A stretch of DNA of 64,000 nucleotides from Diatrype stigma (lineage: Eukaryota > Ascomycota > Sordariomycetes > Xylariales > Diatrypaceae). The stretch's first letter is position 1; the number at the start of each line of letters is the position of its first letter. Where the stretch lies: positions 410,992-474,991 of the forward strand of contig JAKJXP020000027.1 in the NCBI GenBank assembly GCA_022225965.2, written 5' to 3'. Position numbers and translations under genes: made by a program. Shown here in pieces: positions 33,755 to 44,706 of the stretch. The notes beneath the pieces are model-generated. The model saw only the letters and a list, made by a program, of their open reading frames with translations, did no database searches and had not been told where the DNA came from.

Positions 33755-36700
33755 ATGCAGTCGGTACAGTCCATAGAGGGCCCGGGCGTACCTGGTACTG
33801 CCGACGAGAACGGAGAGGTCCGCCAGCAGAAACCTAAAACCCTACCGTGCAAGTACTGCAGCAAACGTTTCAGGTAAGACAACGAGACGACCTCCGTCCT
33901 CTTCCGCTGGTAATTAAGCTTACATCATATCCATCTGATCAGGCGTGTTGAGCATGTCCAACGCCATGAGAGGACTCATACTAAAGAGAAACCCTTTTCA
34001 TGTGGCTGGGCACGGTGTGGGAAAACATTCGGACGCCGGTTAGTATATTTTTTTTCTTCCCTGATGGTTGTGGATTTTCCTTTCTCCTTTTTTCGGTACA
34101 TGCCTTATATCTTGCGGGGGTTTGGAGGTATTGTACGCCAATGCCCAGCCACTCATCACACTTCCGTCTTCAGTTCTACTCCTGCTCCCCTCAAGCCCAC
34201 GCTAGTATTATATATCCTCTTGTGTACTGCAGCTTGTACAGTGTCGATGAACTACATAGTAATCCTGTGCCCTCCTGAGAAACTATGCTTATATGGACAT
34301 CAGGGATCTCCTTGTCCGCCATGAAAAACTCGTCCACCTTAATGAAGGGTCTCACAAGGACGGCAACCGGCCGAGGAAGCCGTCCTCGGCCGGTGCTGTT
34401 CAACCGCCGCTGCCAGCACAGAACCATGTCGACTCCGATATGATGGGTATGCCCCGTGCCCAGCCACAGCCCTTCCACGCGGACGCCATGTCATCGGTTG
34501 GTAACCAAGCTCTTGCGCCAGATCCGCGTCTTCCTGCCAGAACTGGGGCTTGTAACCTTGATCTTTTGTCTGATGCTGCTACACGAATCGCTTCAGCGAA
34601 TGAGGTGAGTTCAATGCAGCCGATGATGGCGGATCTCGGACACCCCGCGACAGGCATACCACGTATCAAACATTATGATGAAGGGATGTCGTATGGTGAC
34701 CGCGGGCGAGAACCGGACACTGCTCCCATGTCTGTAGATTACCCACCTCAACAAGGGCAGCCAGCTTTCGACGACTACAACCTTTTCTTGGACGAGTTTA
34801 ACACATCATCTCACTTTCTTCCGCAAGCCTTTGAGGTGGACCCGAACCTGAGCATATGGCCTCGACTGCACTCAGACCTACAGCGAGGAGGACTATCGAA
34901 ACCACCTTCACAATTCCCCTCCCGGTTCCCATCACTAGCCCCGGAGCCGAGAGACCCATCCGAGATCGGTGGCCGGACACATGATGAATCAAGAGCATGG
35001 GCGCTGAGAGTTTCGGCCGCCGAACATATGGTGATCAAGAATCGTTTAGACGAGTTTTCGAGCGTTCTACCCAACGACTTTGTTTTTCCGTCACGGCATA
35101 CTCTCACCCGATTTCTCGACGGATATGTCAGCGGCTTTCACGAGCACTTCCCAATCTTGCATTTGCCCACACTTACTCCTACCGATCTGTCGCCCGAGCT
35201 ATTGTTGGCGATTTTAGCAGTTGGAGCCCAATATAGGTTTGAAAGCCATCGGAGCAATGCACTATGGTATGCGGCCAGAGCGGTTGGCCTTGAGCAGATC
35301 CGACGGCGTCATAGCCACGAAGTCCACGGCCTTTTACCGACCCCAGCTGCCTACAGCCCGCATTCAACACGGCCTTCGCCAAGCCATGGCTTTCGGCATT
35401 CATTCAGTTCAGTCCAACAAGAGCGCTCGATGACACAAGATACCCACAGAGAACCCTAGTAGGAAACCCCCTCTATCTCGATGTCATCCCAATATCGATG
35501 ACAAAACTATAGCCCGTGACTGACTAGATTGAAGCTCACCCAACACGCCACAATCCCGAATGGAGACTATCCAGTCTCTTCTACTCCTCTTCGCAGTTGG
35601 TTTGTGGGGTGCGAAAGTGATATTACACGAAGCACTTTCGCTTCAGAGCCTCTTGGCTCTGCTCGTACGGGAGGAGGGCTTTGTGTCAGAATCCACGCAA
35701 ACGGCCGATTGGGAGGCATGGATTCGAATCGAAGGTAGCAACCGAACGAAGCTGATTACCTACTGTTTCTTCAACCTTTGCAGCATTGCATACAACATGC
35801 CTCCTTTGCTCCTTACGTCCGAACTCAACCTGTTCCTACCCCATTCTTCCAAAATGTGGAAAGCAGAATCAGCTTGGCAATGGCAAGAAGCCCGGCACTC
35901 TTTCCCAACAATGGACATCTCTCTTCAAGATGCCTTTCTGAGACTGTTCAACCGACCATCTCAAGGACCGCCTCCCTATATGTCATCACTGGGTAACTAC
36001 GTACTCATACATGCATTATTGCAGCACATATTTCTTCTGAAGCAGACCTCGTTCGCTCAGGTGTCTACATTCGAGTCACCGCGTGGGTTGCGGCCTGACG
36101 ATGTTGATGACTGCTTCCAAGCCCTACGCATCTGGCAGATGAGCTTCGAGCAGCATCAGGCACGTGTAACAGAGACTAGTCAGCAGAGTGCTAGTGACTC
36201 GTTCTTGGGAGGCCCTATTGCCTACAACTCGACCGCCCTCTGGAGGCTGGCGTCTATCCGACTGTATACCGATCTGAATCCTAGTAGGACGCTCGAGACG
36301 AGAGATGCAGGCCAAATTGCACAGGCCTTTAGCGACGCACCGTACCTGATTCGAAGCATGCGGCTTAATCGTGCTGTTCTCCAGGCCATTCATGCCCTGT
36401 CTATGTTAGTCAAATTAGGTGTCAATTACGTGGCGAGAAGGAAATCCTCGGAATGGAGCATGCAGCATTCATGTAAGTTACGCTATATGCGAACTTGTGG
36501 AGCGAGTTGCTTTGCTAACGCATGCCATATAGTGTGCAACCTCGAGTGCGTAATCCTTCTCTCCAAGTGGCTCATGACACTGGCAACCATTAATCCTGCA
36601 ACGGATCCTCCCCCGTCACCGGATGAACGAAGTCTCTTGGAGATGCTACGTCGCATGTTGGATGAAACGGAGTTTGCCGTGCCGATTGACCCATCTCTCG

Positions 36701-36927
36701 CGGGAGGTGGTCCTGGGCATCCGAACTCGAATACAGAAATAGCTGCAGGTGATGGAACCAAACTGCGACAGCTTGCCGCAGCTGTCATCCGTCTCTGGGC
36801 TGAGACATTCAAGGGGTCTCACGTGTTCGATATCGTGAAAATCATTAGCAATGGGTTAGAAGGATACGCTGATCTACTAGAGAAGCCACGGGACAGGACT
36901 CCCCTTAGACGATTGGCATCCCATTGA
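33755..36927 (+). CDS. Transcription factor: two C2H2 zinc fingers plus fungal-specific TF domain
   Basis: Five exons: 33755-33873, 33943-34038, 34304-35458, 35535-36472, 36533-36927, giving 900 residues. Zinc finger 1 (Cys32, Cys35, His48, His52) and finger 2 (Cys60, Cys65, His78, His83) are assembled across introns 1 and 2. A long polar linker follows, then a fungal-specific transcription factor domain from about residue 290 on, with DGYVSGFHEHFPILHLPTL and ETIQSLLLLFAVGLWG. The last intron (36473-36532) is 60 bp, has no in-frame stop and a GCTAAC branch site; splicing joins MQHS to LCNLECVILL. It acts in the nucleus and binds DNA through the fingers. The target genes are unknown. The domain pair occurs in fungal metabolic regulators, so control of carbon or nitrogen metabolism is a guess only. 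Confidence 0.9.
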
Positions 36928-37745
36928 ACTGTTTATTGGCGTATATATGGTTGATTGACGAGAGCAGTGACTGCGATACCTGCGCTTGTTGACTAGGTTA
37001 CGTACTTGGAATTTAACTGAACACTATTAACCTATGAGCAGTACTATCTATGCTCATAGTGGCGGAATCTAACAGGTAGCTCGCGCAGCAAAGTGCCCCT
37101 GAGTATGTTGAGAGCTTATGAGACCCATTCCCTACATATCCGGAAAAGGAATTTCCACCATGTTCAGGTGACCTTAGAGCAGCACGATTCTTGAGCAAGC
37201 ATCCCAACTCGAGTGGGTGGCAATGGCTCCGGCTAGTCAGCTCCACGTCATACTGCGTTCCGGGACAGGTGAAGTGCTCACACAAGAGAAATCTTGACGT
37301 GGCGCAGTGTCTTAGATAGCCGGATGTAACTCTAGGGGTTCTGCTGTGAAAAGAGTGAAAGATTTGAACCGAAAACATCGATTAACTACAGGTCCGTTTG
37401 AAGGGAAAAAAGCATCTCACAGATTCCGGTCAAATTTCAGGGGCTAACTTATAATAAGTTATTACTTATCAGGGGCGATTTATCAGGGACAAGGGCGTTT
37501 GGCATTCCAATTTGATTTGATGACGACAACCTATTAATTGATTGCACGTGATTTCGCGTCAATGCTTGCCCCACTCTCAATGTCTAGCGCGTCCCGAGGT
37601 GTCCGGGTATTACGTATTAGTTCGTATTATTCGTACCTCTTGACACTGTCAGACCTGATGAATATCGATCACCATTGCTTGGACTCTTATCTCTTGGACT
37701 CTTATCTCCCCTTTTCACTCATACGAACTAAATTACTGATCGTTT
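36928..37745. other. Intergenic region
   Basis: About 800 bp between two plus-strand genes. It contains an AT-rich palindrome-like stretch (TAATAAGTTATTACTTAT, near 37451) and a CACGTG box near 37545, about 200 bp upstream of the DUF2461 gene. Confidence 0.5.
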
Positions 37746-39695
37746 ATGATAATGCCCGCCAAGAAACGTACCAAGGCCACTGCCACTCCGGCGCCCGAGG
37801 CGGGTCCGAGGCGGCGATCGCAGCGGGTCAGCTCGACTGGTAAAAAGAGCTCGTACTTCGCGGTCGCGGAAGACAGCGGAGCCGACGACTCTGACGAACC
37901 GCCTCGCAAGAGGCAAGCTGCTTCGGCTAAGATTGCATCAAGGCGAAAATCTAAAAATGTGGAGGAGGAATCTGATGACTTTTATCACATTGATGATGAC
38001 GATGATGATCCGGATGATGCTGAAGTTGGAAATGGCGATGACGACGATGACGATGATGGCCAAGATGGTTCGTCTCGGGGAGCGGAGGCGCATGTTCCAA
38101 AGAAACGTGGCCGGCCCCCTAAGCAACAACAGCAAGCCAAGCCAAAAGTCAGCAAGCAAGCATCGAAGGCTGCCAATGCCAAGAAGGCAAAGAAGCAGCC
38201 GGACTCGGATAGGGACGCCGATGATGACGAAAGCGATGACGACGATGAGGAAGAGAGTAGGGTCACCTTCATCCCGTTGCCGCCGCTGCGGGATACCGAC
38301 GGTGTCGAGTACGAAGACACGCGTCTGCATAAGAACACCTTGCTGTTCTTGAGGGATCTCAAAGCCAATAATAAGCGGAGTTGGCTCAAGAGTAAGCAAA
38401 AGCCCACACAAAAGACTATCCTTTCAAGCGGAAGCCAAATTTCCGCACTTGCTCGTTCTCTCTTAGTTTAGTCCCTCTTCAAACCGTCTTGCCTTTCCAC
38501 CTCGGAAGGGTCCTCGGAAGGGTCGAACTGACATAGCATCCGCTACCCACCAGTGCGAGACCCCGAATACAGGCGGTCGCTTAAGGATTGGGAGTCGTTC
38601 GTGGAGACCTTAACGGAACGGATCACCGAGGCCGACGAGACGATCCCGGAGCTCCCTCTCAAGGATGTCATCTTCCGGATATACCGCGACATCCGGTTTA
38701 GCAAGGACCCGACACCGTACAAGGTATGTACCTATGCCCTGAAGAGAGCGGGATAAATTCCCAGCCCAATTGGACCTGCCCCATCCTTCCGCACCCCCCT
38801 ATCTTTCCATGTATCTCAAACTCCATCATATGCGAGAACAGAAGCATACGCTAATATCGGGCGCTCCCGCTGGCCCTCTTCTTCAACCAGCCTCACTACT
38901 CAGCCGCATGGTACGTCAAAATTGGTTTTTTTCCTCTCTTTCTATCTTCTCTCTCGAAACTACGAAATAAAGACAATACACGACATTACATGGCATGACA
39001 TGAACCTCCCGAAGTAATGTATCACAAGACTCTTAACTTCAAAACAAACTTAATCTACCTCCTGGCCCCTGGCCCCTGACCCCTGACCCCTGACTCCTTA
39101 CAAAAAACCCCGATTCCAGGTCCCGCACCGGCCGCAAGGGCCCCTACGCCTGCTACTACGTGCACGCGGAGCCGGGCTCCTGCTTCGTCGGCGGCGGGCT
39201 CTGGCACCCGGACGGCGAGGCGCTCGCGCGGCTGCGGGCCAGCATCGACGAGCGCCCGCACCGGCTGCGGCGCGTGCTGGCGCGTCCGGCCTTCCGGCGC
39301 ACGTTCCTCCCCGCTGCTGCCGCCGACGAGGCGTCCGTACTGGCCGCGTTCGCCGCCGCGAACCAGGAGAACGCTTTGAAGACGAAGCCGAAGGTATGTG
39401 TGTCTGTTTTATTTCTCTCTCTCTGCGTGTGTGTGTGTTATAAAACGGGTAATGATTGCATTTCATTATGAAACATGGTTCGCTGATAATGAATGAATCT
39501 ATAGGGCTTCCACCCGGATCATCGGGACATCGAGCTCCTCAAGCTGCGCAACTACACCGTGGGCAAGAAGATCGACGACTCGGTCCTCACGAGCGAGGAC
39601 GCGCAGGACCAGATCATGGAGATCATCTCGTCGATGGTCGAGTTTGTAGGTTTCAAATCTCAAATTACAACACCAAAGCTGCCAATCCTTGCATG

Positions 39696-39741
<46 letters not shown>

Positions 39742-39905
39742 TTGCTGACTAGGAATGGAAATACCTTCCGGGCTGGGCTGAGCAGGTCACGTTCTTGAAC
39801 AGCGTCGTCAGGCCTGACCCTAACTTGGACAGCGACTCCGATGGTGGAGAGGATGGAGAAGAGGAAGGGGAGGAGGAGGAGGGGGAAAGTACGGAGGAAG
39901 GGTGA
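37746..39905 (+). CDS. AT-hook and DUF2461 (TIGR02453) domain protein
   Basis: Six exons: 37746-38391, 38554-38723, 38891-38910, 39120-39393, 39505-39645, 39753-39905, giving 467 residues. The N-terminal ~190 residues are charged and disordered, with basic clusters, long Asp/Glu runs and one AT-hook core (PKKRGRPPK), which suggests nuclear, DNA-associated location. The DUF2461 domain follows: TLLFLRDLKANNKRSWLK, FRIYRDIRFSKDPTPYK, then PHYSAAWSRTGRKGPYACYYVH across the 20-nt exon 3, GSCFVGGGLWHPD, LKLRNYTVGKKI and an acidic tail. The exact function of DUF2461 is not known. Exon 3 restores the conserved HYSAAW motif, so this microexon is well supported. Intron 5 carries a long (TG)n tract. An alternative start ATG lies at 37752. 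Confidence 0.87.
39697..39739. repeat. (TG)n microsatellite in DUF2461 intron 5
   Basis: About 21 TG units occupy the middle of the intron 39646-39752. Confidence 0.95.
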
Positions 39906-40108
39906 TATGATTGCAGCCTGAACACGTGGGGGGTGGGGGGTTGATTGGGTGTGCAACTTCTCATATATGCCTATAGTAATCTCGCTTGACTAATGTTTTA
40001 ATATCGAATAATACCCTCTGAAACAACTTTTTGTTATCATGATCTCAGTTCTACTTCCCGAATTCGTGTTCTCATCGATCTTTATCATCAACATCATCAT
40101 TATTCTCA

Positions 40109-42778
40109 TCACAAAAAGCCCGTCGTCGATAGGCTCGGCGGCAGATCCTCGTCCCTCGTGCCCCAACCGCTCTCCTCCGCGCCGAGCACGAACTCCAGAA
40201 CGCCGCCGCTGTAGAAGAAGTCGTGCGTGATCCAGTTCCGGGTGTACGGCTGCCCGTTGAGGCGGGCGCTCTGGATGTAGATGGCCCCGCCGCCGTCGCC
40301 GTCGTGCTGGTCGCGGCCCTGCGCGCCGACGTTCCGGATGGTGGCGGACCGGCCCGTCGGCGTGCGCAGGCTGACCTCGCGGAAGAGGGGCGGCACCAGC
40401 AGGTAGACGTCCTGGCCGGCGACGGGGAAGAAGCCGAGGAAGGCGAGGGTGGTGAAGGAGCCCATGGCGCTGTCGTCGTTGCCCGGGATGCCGTTGAGGC
40501 TGCTGTTGAACTGGGCCGGGATGTACTGCCGCACCCAGTAGGCGCTGCGCGCCGGGCGCCCCGCGTAGTGGAACTGGAAGGTCGGCAGGAAGGACTGCTC
40601 GTTGCCCATGTACAGGATCCCCGACGCGTGCAGGTACTCGAGCCGCTCGACGAAGGCCTCCCGGCCCCCGAGCGTCGCGATCAGCGCCGCCATGTCCTGC
40701 GGCACGTAGAACGTGTACAGCCAGGGGCTGCCCTCGTACGTGTCGTACCCCGTGTCGAAGTAGCACCGGTGCTGCTCGTATATGGGGCTGCAGAGCCGCG
40801 GGTTCTGGTAGGCAAAGCTGCCGTTCAGCAGGCGCGGCTGCAGGAAGCCTCGGAACTTGCTCCCGATCGTCGATCCGTCCCCTTCGTCCTCGTATTGGTC
40901 ACCCTGCTCGGGGTTCCACAGGTTCTTCCAGTTCTTGCTGCGCTCGAAGTACTTCGCTTCGTCATCTGTCCTACGGAGTCCCCGCGCCATCAGCGCGATG
41001 GCGAAGTCGTCGTAGGCGTACTCCACCGTGCGCGATACCGTCCGCGTCTTGGGCCCGTTGCCGACCGTTTTCTTGTCATCTGATGGTATATATCCCAGCT
41101 TGTGCCAGCTCTCCACGTTGCCGCGACCCTCGACGGTCCAGTCCGGTGGTTCGACTTCCGCGTCTGACACGACGGCTTCGTAGCCGAGGTTCCAGTCAAT
41201 GCCTTCGGTGAGGTTCTTGACGAAAGCGTCTGCGAGAACTACGTCCGCGTTCGAACCACCTTGTGTGTACCCTTTGCTGAAACTCATCCGGCAGTCGGGT
41301 AACTTCCCTTCATGTTTGTAGACGTCAATTAAGGTTCTGACCATCCTCGTCTGGGTCTCTGGGTCGACAATCGTTAACAATGGGTGTTGGGCCCTGAAGG
41401 AGTCCCAGATGCAGTAGAAGGAGTCAAAGTACGGTTCGGCAGATTCCCACAGCGGGTTTTCCCCAGTGTAGTCTTCTGGAGAGAGCATGGCGCGATAGAG
41501 CCCCGACCAGAATATCTTCAGGAGATCCTCGTTCATCCCTGTAGGGTCAACTTGTACCACAGATAGTTTCTCTCTCCACGCCTCCTCGCTCGCTTGAACC
41601 ACCTCTTCGAACCCGAATTCTGGGATTTCCTGTTCGGCGTTCGCGCATGCTTGGTCTATAGAGATGAACGAAATGCCAACGCGAGCCATGATCTGGTTAT
41701 TGGAAGATGATGAGAATTGTACCCATCCGCCAGCATAGCTGCTAGAACCACTCGCTGTGTTTACTTTCTTTGTCGTCTCGCTGACTTGATTTGATGTAAA
41801 GGTGCCGGTCTTGCGGATATCAGCTCCTTGAAAGTCAGCACAGAAGTGAGCCTGGTACTGGCCCGTTCCGAAGGAGGGACGGAATGTTCCATTCCCTACT
41901 ATCCTGCCCGAATCTGGGTAGACTTCAACATAACCTCCAGATTGTGTACTAGCGAGGTCGCTTAAATCAACCAAGATTAGTGGACTGTTTGGCACAGTAT
42001 AGCCCTTGGATTCGACCTCAGAATCGGTTGGGAAGTTGAAGCGGTACAGAGCAGTGCGTGCTGTAGTAGTCATCTCCGTATACACCGAGTTCTCGAGGCC
42101 AATGGCAAAGTATCCTGGTCTGGCCGTAACCGAATCCTCGGTTCTAGGAACACTTCGCAAGTTGGCTGTAAACTTGCACTGGGCAACATCATCCTCCGGA
42201 CAACCCGGGTGCGGGAATAGGGGGAAATTTCCCAAAGAAGAGCTCTGCAAATGTTTAGAAAAATCCCACACTACAATTGTGACTCAACTCACCCCTCCAG
42301 TGCCTATATAGAATTTGTCAGTATCCTTCTTTCTAGCATATTTCATTCTGAGTTGCTTACCTGAATCGTGCAGGTGGGAGAAACCAATGATATCAGAATC
42401 GTCAGACACGAAACCAGCAGCATTTTCAGCATGGTTCTTCACATCCGCTACCGCCTTCGCCATCCCTGGGTTGCTCATTAGCTAGCTGCTACCCGGATTC
42501 ATCCTCATGTACTAACCATACGGCAAGCTTGCGCCCGGAAATACATGGCCTGGGCAAGTTAGCAAACCCCATGCGAGTCTCCTCTGTATAGAAAGGTTCG
42601 AATACGACGCACCTCCGTTCACAGTACCAATGAGTGGATCGATATAGCTTAAAACGTCCATTTCGCTGTTACGTCTTGTCGTAACTCCAACAACGATTGC
42701 AACGCAAGCGAGGATGGTGAATGCCAAAATGGCAACAATTCGTCGCGACCGAGGTATACTCGTGATGAACGGTGCCAT
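40109..42778 (-). CDS. GH92 family alpha-mannosidase, membrane-anchored
   Basis: Exons on minus: 42778-42613, 42549-42517 (33 nt), 42465-42361, 42303-42293 (11 nt), 42244-40109, giving 816 residues. A short basic N-terminus precedes one hydrophobic helix (VAILAFTILACVAIVVGV), making a signal anchor. Family motifs: YIDPLIGTVNGGHVFPGASLPYGM, DIIGFSHLHDSG, FYCIWDSFRAQHPLL, FSKGYTQGGSNADVVLADAF and GIPGNDDSAMGSFTTLAFLGFFPV. GH92 enzymes are calcium-dependent exo-alpha-mannosidases acting on mannoprotein or N-glycans, secreted or on the cell surface. The frame is open upstream to an acceptor at 42940 and could join an exon 43166-43052 starting at another ATG, adding 92 residues; I chose the simpler start. 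Convergent with the DUF2461 gene. The 3' half is much more GC-rich than the 5' half. Confidence 0.9.
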
Positions 42779-44023
42779 CAGAGCAGCTTCGATATTCGAC
42801 CACCACGACCGAAACGTCCGACTACCATGCGAAGAACATGATGTGAGGCACTCTTCAGGACGTGTCTTTGGTGGCGAGGGGGAAGAGAAAGGCAATGTCT
42901 CAAACCGACGGCAAACACGGCTGGGAAGATGGGAAGGACCTGCAAATCATAACGCACAGAGCGATCTTACTTGGTGAACTCAAAGTTGCAAGAGGAACCT
43001 GGCCGGAGACCGGGTAGGCGTGTACATGTATGTACTTGGCGTTTTGCTTACTGATGTGGGAGAGGCGCTCAGCGCAGGAGCGGACGGCGAGGTGCGCCAT
43101 CACGTAGCACAACAAAGTTATAGGGGACAGGCCACCTCGGGTCCGCCACGGCGCCTGCGGCTCCATGATTGGCGGTTAATATCCAGTGCATGTCGCGCTC
43201 TGGCAGTTGAAGCAGTCAGCAGACGAGGCAGATTTATGGTAAGCTCTCCATGAAGACTCGAAATCCTACGCTGAGACGGAGACACGAGCGTTGGCAGGTC
43301 TCGGAACCTCACAGTTGAGATGCTCAATGCGGTCTACCGCGATCTTGGCGGACGGTCTGGATTTCGGCTGAAAGACGATTAACCGCACTTGCCTGTAGCT
43401 AGTTACTTAAGTACCTCGTTATAAACAAGCCAGTTGGCTTCTCATGAACAGCGGTTTTGATATTGGATACTGTAACATGAATGTTGTGCGCGACCAGTAA
43501 GAAATGTCGAAGACATTGATGTTTAACCTTAGACCTTAGATTATGTTCTTATTAAAATGATAATAATTAAGACGTGCCTAGTCTGCCAGTGGAGAGTGCG
43601 ACAAAAGGGTGGGTACGATAGGTATGACCGGACGGCCCCGAATTCTTGAATGGGGCCGGGAGCAAAAATGGGTCAAAAGCCGGCCACCTTATCGGACCGT
43701 TCACGAGTGTCAACTACAGGTGGGCACATGCCCAAGTCGGGTCCCGAGTCTTCAGGTTCAGTCTTCAGCTTCAGTCTTCAGCTTCAGTACACCTCCATCC
43801 ATCCATGTCAGCATGTCAAGCACCCATTAAACATAACGTCTATATCGGTGTAGCAGATGACATTGATTATATTGTGTAGATACTGAGGTTTGCCCTTGCT
43901 GATAGAATCATAGAAGGGAAATAGATCATGAGTGAAAATAGCTGTCAGCTTTACTTGACCATATCGCCCCAATCCATCTCGAGCTCCATGTCGACTTGAC
44001 TACATAGTAGATGAGTTACAAGT
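42779..44023. other. Upstream region of GH92 gene and intergenic
   Basis: 42779-43166 may be 5' UTR or a spliced N-terminal extension of GH92 (donor GTAAGC at 43051, acceptor TTTGCAG ending at 42940). Beyond that no gene is seen. A 13-bp tandem repeat occurs at 43749-43787. Confidence 0.5.
43749..43787. repeat. Three copies of a 13-bp unit TCTTCAGCTTCAG
   Basis: Copies at 43749-43761 (one mismatch), 43762-43774 and 43775-43787. Confidence 0.95.
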
Positions 44024-44706
44024 TTATGCAAGCTCGGGTGGTTTCGTAATAGACGTCAAGTTGTCACTGTATGTGCCTCTTTAGTTGCCTTCAACCCGTT
44101 CCTGGCGGTGACTTGGACTTACCCATTGAGCTTCTTCAAGAGAAATCCCAATCCTTCGTGGGAATAATCTTTCTCGTTCCACATATCCTTGTGGTAGACT
44201 ACCTTCTCGTTGGGCTCTTGCCCTTCCAGCTTCAAGGAGACGAGACTGTCTGCAGTCTTTGATACACGGATCCCGACGAACGTGTACTTCTGTCGCTGTT
44301 TCCAAACGAGTTCACTCTCGGAAGATGACGTAACCTCGGTCGCTAGAGTTTCGGACGTGCCGAATAGTTTGGGAATGCCATACCATTGTCCTGCGATCTT
44401 GTATCTAAGACAATTGAGCCTATTTCATCGCTTTGACACCGCATCGACCGTAAAATACCTTGTGTCGCAATAGCTAAAAGGGTCATCGTATATGACCTGT
44501 TCTGCATACACCGACATGTCCTTCTCCGAAGCGCTGCCGCAATAGAGATTGAGGATGCTTTGCTGGATGGCCTGTCGCGAAGGCGAAATAGGTATGGAAC
44601 TTTCTGGTCGAGGGACATAGTCTACCTCACCGACGACATTGCGTGGCCTTACGGGGTGAGGTTCAACGCCCCGCTGGTCTGGATGAGGTTGGGTCTCCGA
44701 TGGCAT
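44024..44706 (-). CDS. SnoaL/NTF2-like fold protein, 190 residues
   Basis: Three exons on minus: 44706-44459, 44404-44123, 44066-44024. Introns of 54 and 56 bp restore frame at CDTRYKIAGQWYG and KKLNGDNLTSITKPP. After a Pro/Arg-rich N-terminus comes AIQQSILNLYCGSASEKDM, VYAEQVIYDDPFSYCDTRY, then an alternating strand pattern (LVWKQRQKYTF, SLVSLKLEG, KVVYHKDMWNEKD). This is the cone-shaped alpha+beta NTF2/SnoaL pattern common in small uncharacterised fungal proteins. No catalytic residues can be assigned. There is no signal peptide. Function unknown; a ligand-binding or isomerase-like role is only a guess from the fold. Confidence 0.8.

Noticed and set aside
40223..41083. Plus-strand open frame of 286 codons
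   Set aside because: It is antisense to the GH92 gene in a GC-rich part, where stop codons are rare on all frames.
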